Shown here: one piece after another, positions 62,936 to 64,000 of the stretch | Position numbering within the stretch: position 1 is the stretch's first letter | Layout: every line of letters starts with the position of its first letter | Origin: an uncultured Sphaerochaeta sp. | GTDB lineage: Bacteria > Spirochaetota > Spirochaetia > Sphaerochaetales > Sphaerochaetaceae | Direction: 5' to 3' | Assembly: GCF_963666015.1 (NCBI RefSeq) | Contig: NZ_OY762555.1 | Span: 2,666,001-2,730,000 of the forward strand | DNA: 64,000 nt | The notes under the pieces: model-generated | What the model saw: the letters and a program-made list of their open reading frames with translations, nothing else | The model's database searches: none | What the model was told of the DNA's origin: nothing | Translations under genes and position numbers: made by a program

Positions 62936-64000
62936 ATGGATATTGCTGGACAGGTGAATACGTGGAAACAAGAGATGGAGAACCATCTCCATAAAGAGTT
63001 GCTCCCGTTCTGGCTTGATCGTGTTTGGGATTCTACTTGGGGTGGCTATCTAACCCAGTGGGACGCTGAGGGCAAGGATTCAGGTGTTGATGAGAAATCA
63101 TTACTTGCACATATGCGTACCATCTATTCCCTTTCTCTCGCCTGTTCCCTGGATCATGACCTTGATGGTCGTTGTGCAGCATTGGCAAAGAAGGGTGTTT
63201 ACTTCGCTATAGAGCACTACTGGGACCCTGTCCATGAAGGATTCTACTGGTTGTTCAACCGGAAGAATGAGGTTCTCATTGATAAGAAAATTGTCTATGG
63301 GCATTCCTTTGCAATCTATGCGCTGAGCACCTATGCAAAAACCTTTGATGATCCAATTGCTTTGGAGTATGCAGAGAAATGTTTTAATCTTCTCCAAATC
63401 TATGCTGCAGAGACTTCCTATGGTGGGTATTGGGAAATGTTTGAACGTGACTGGACCCTCTCTCAAGGTGGCAGTGGTGGAGGAGACCGAAAAACGCTTG
63501 ATGTTCACATGCACCTTATGGAGGCCTACACCGCTTTGTACAATGCAAGTGGAAAGGCTATCCATCGAAGAAAACTGGAAGAAATCATTGACTTGATCAA
63601 TACCAAGATTTTACATCCGGTTTATAAGACTGGAATTCCACAGTTCAATTGTGATTGGTCGGTAGCTCCACAGATCAAGTTCGACATCATCTGGGGTTGG
63701 GATCGTTTCTCTGATGATTCAGGGGCAAAGCCAAACGCTCTTGATAATACCTCCTATGGGCATAACGTGGAGTTCTTCTGGTTGCTGAGTGATGCTCTTC
63801 GAGTACTTGGAAAGTCCATACAGCCCTATGAACCTATGTTTGTCAAACTACTAAATCATGCAGTTTCCTATGGTATTGATCGTGAATACGGTGGTGTCTA
63901 CGTGGAAGGATCTCTGGATGGGTCTGTGGTGTATGACGATTGCAAGGAATTCTGGCAACAAGCAGAGTTCTTGATTGGGATGCTTGATGCCTACCTTGCC
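62936..64000 (+). CDS. N-acylglucosamine/cellobiose 2-epimerase family protein (runs off window)
   Basis: ATG 62936 with AAAGGAG upstream; the frame is open to the last base (355 codons), with no stop in the window. The AGE (alpha/alpha) barrel signatures include YGHSFAIYALS, DVHMHLMEAY, SYGHNVEFFWLL and KEFWQQAE, with the conserved histidines and Arg region (HMRTIYSLS). It should epimerise a sugar at C2, upstream of the kinase step. Confidence 0.88.
   Translation, partial: MDIAGQVNTWKQEMENHLHKELLPFWLDRVWDSTWGGYLTQWDAEGKDSGVDEKSLLAHMRTIYSLSLACSLDHDLDGRCAALAKKGVYFAIEHYWDPVHEGFYWLFNRKNEVLIDKKIVYGHSFAIYALSTYAKTFDDPIALEYAEKCFNLLQIYAAETSYGGYWEMFERDWTLSQGGSGGGDRKTLDVHMHLMEAYTALYNASGKAIHRRKLEEIIDLINTKILHPVYKTGIPQFNCDWSVAPQIKFDIIWGWDRFSDDSGAKPNALDNTSYGHNVEFFWLLSDALRVLGKSIQPYEPMFVKLLNHAVSYGIDREYGGVYVEGSLDGSVVYDDCKEFWQQAEFLIGMLDAYLA

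Overview
The window looks like a chromosomal segment from a free-living, fermentative spirochaete, most likely a Sphaerochaeta-type member of the Spirochaetales. This is an inference from content: two complete TRAP transporters tied to sugar-acid catabolism, many lipoproteins with loose spirochaetal lipoboxes, GTP-type PEP carboxykinase, and LarA, RraA and enolase-superfamily enzymes. No rRNA or tRNA gene or other phylogenetic marker was seen.

Layout. (1) 1-8.3 kb: the tail of a regulator-like protein, then one long operon: TRAP transporter 1 (dctPQM), an alpha/beta hydrolase, an RraA-like protein, a split altronate-dehydratase-type enzyme (SAF subunit and UxaA-C subunit), an SDR and the uronate isomerase UxaC. 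This is a hexuronate or related sugar-acid uptake and breakdown unit. (2) 8.4-12.3 kb: an enolase-superfamily dehydratase and a GntR regulator on the minus strand face a second enolase-superfamily enzyme and an SDR on the plus strand. GATATA-type inverted repeats lie at both promoter regions. (3) 12.3-22.6 kb: a second GntR gene, a zinc sugar-acid dehydrogenase, TRAP transporter 2, a LarA-family nickel-racemase homologue, an FGGY kinase and a D-2-hydroxyacid dehydrogenase. The block is bracketed by two halves of decayed ISL3-family transposase genes and contains an integrase-core remnant, so it may have been moved in or rearranged by insertion sequences.

(4) 22.7-37.3 kb: an alpha/beta hydrolase, then a minus-strand signalling and efflux region. 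An EvgS/BvgS-like hybrid histidine kinase and an HD-GYP response regulator form a pair. An intact IS1634-type element has inserted between the original ribosome-binding site and the start codon of the response regulator. Next come a TolC/RND/MFP efflux operon, a D-2-hydroxyacid dehydrogenase and a diguanylate cyclase. (5) 37.4-48.5 kb: an exported beta-barrel-like protein and a small lipoprotein diverge from a very large MalT/LAL-type LuxR regulator, which is followed by an operon of four paralogous multidomain lipoproteins. The same 18-bp palindrome type lies before the regulator and again before the lipoprotein operon.

(6) 48.5-58.5 kb: a DUF4143-type AAA ATPase gene bracketed by near-identical palindromic direct repeats, GTP-dependent PEPCK, an exported protein, an NlpC/P60 lipoprotein, a methyltransferase, a lipoprotein, a cluster of TATCGGATA repeats beside an AlbA_2-like remnant, and a fifth lipoprotein paralogue. 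(7) 58.7-64 kb: a LacI regulator divergent from a PfkB kinase-HAD phosphatase fusion, a deoxyhypusine-synthase-like protein and an N-acylglucosamine/cellobiose 2-epimerase that runs off the window. A LacI-type operator sits at the promoter.

The most unusual items are the LarA-containing sugar-acid operon, the PfkB-HAD / DHS-like / epimerase operon, the MalT-like regulator with paired palindromes, and the palindrome-bracketed ATPase cassette.
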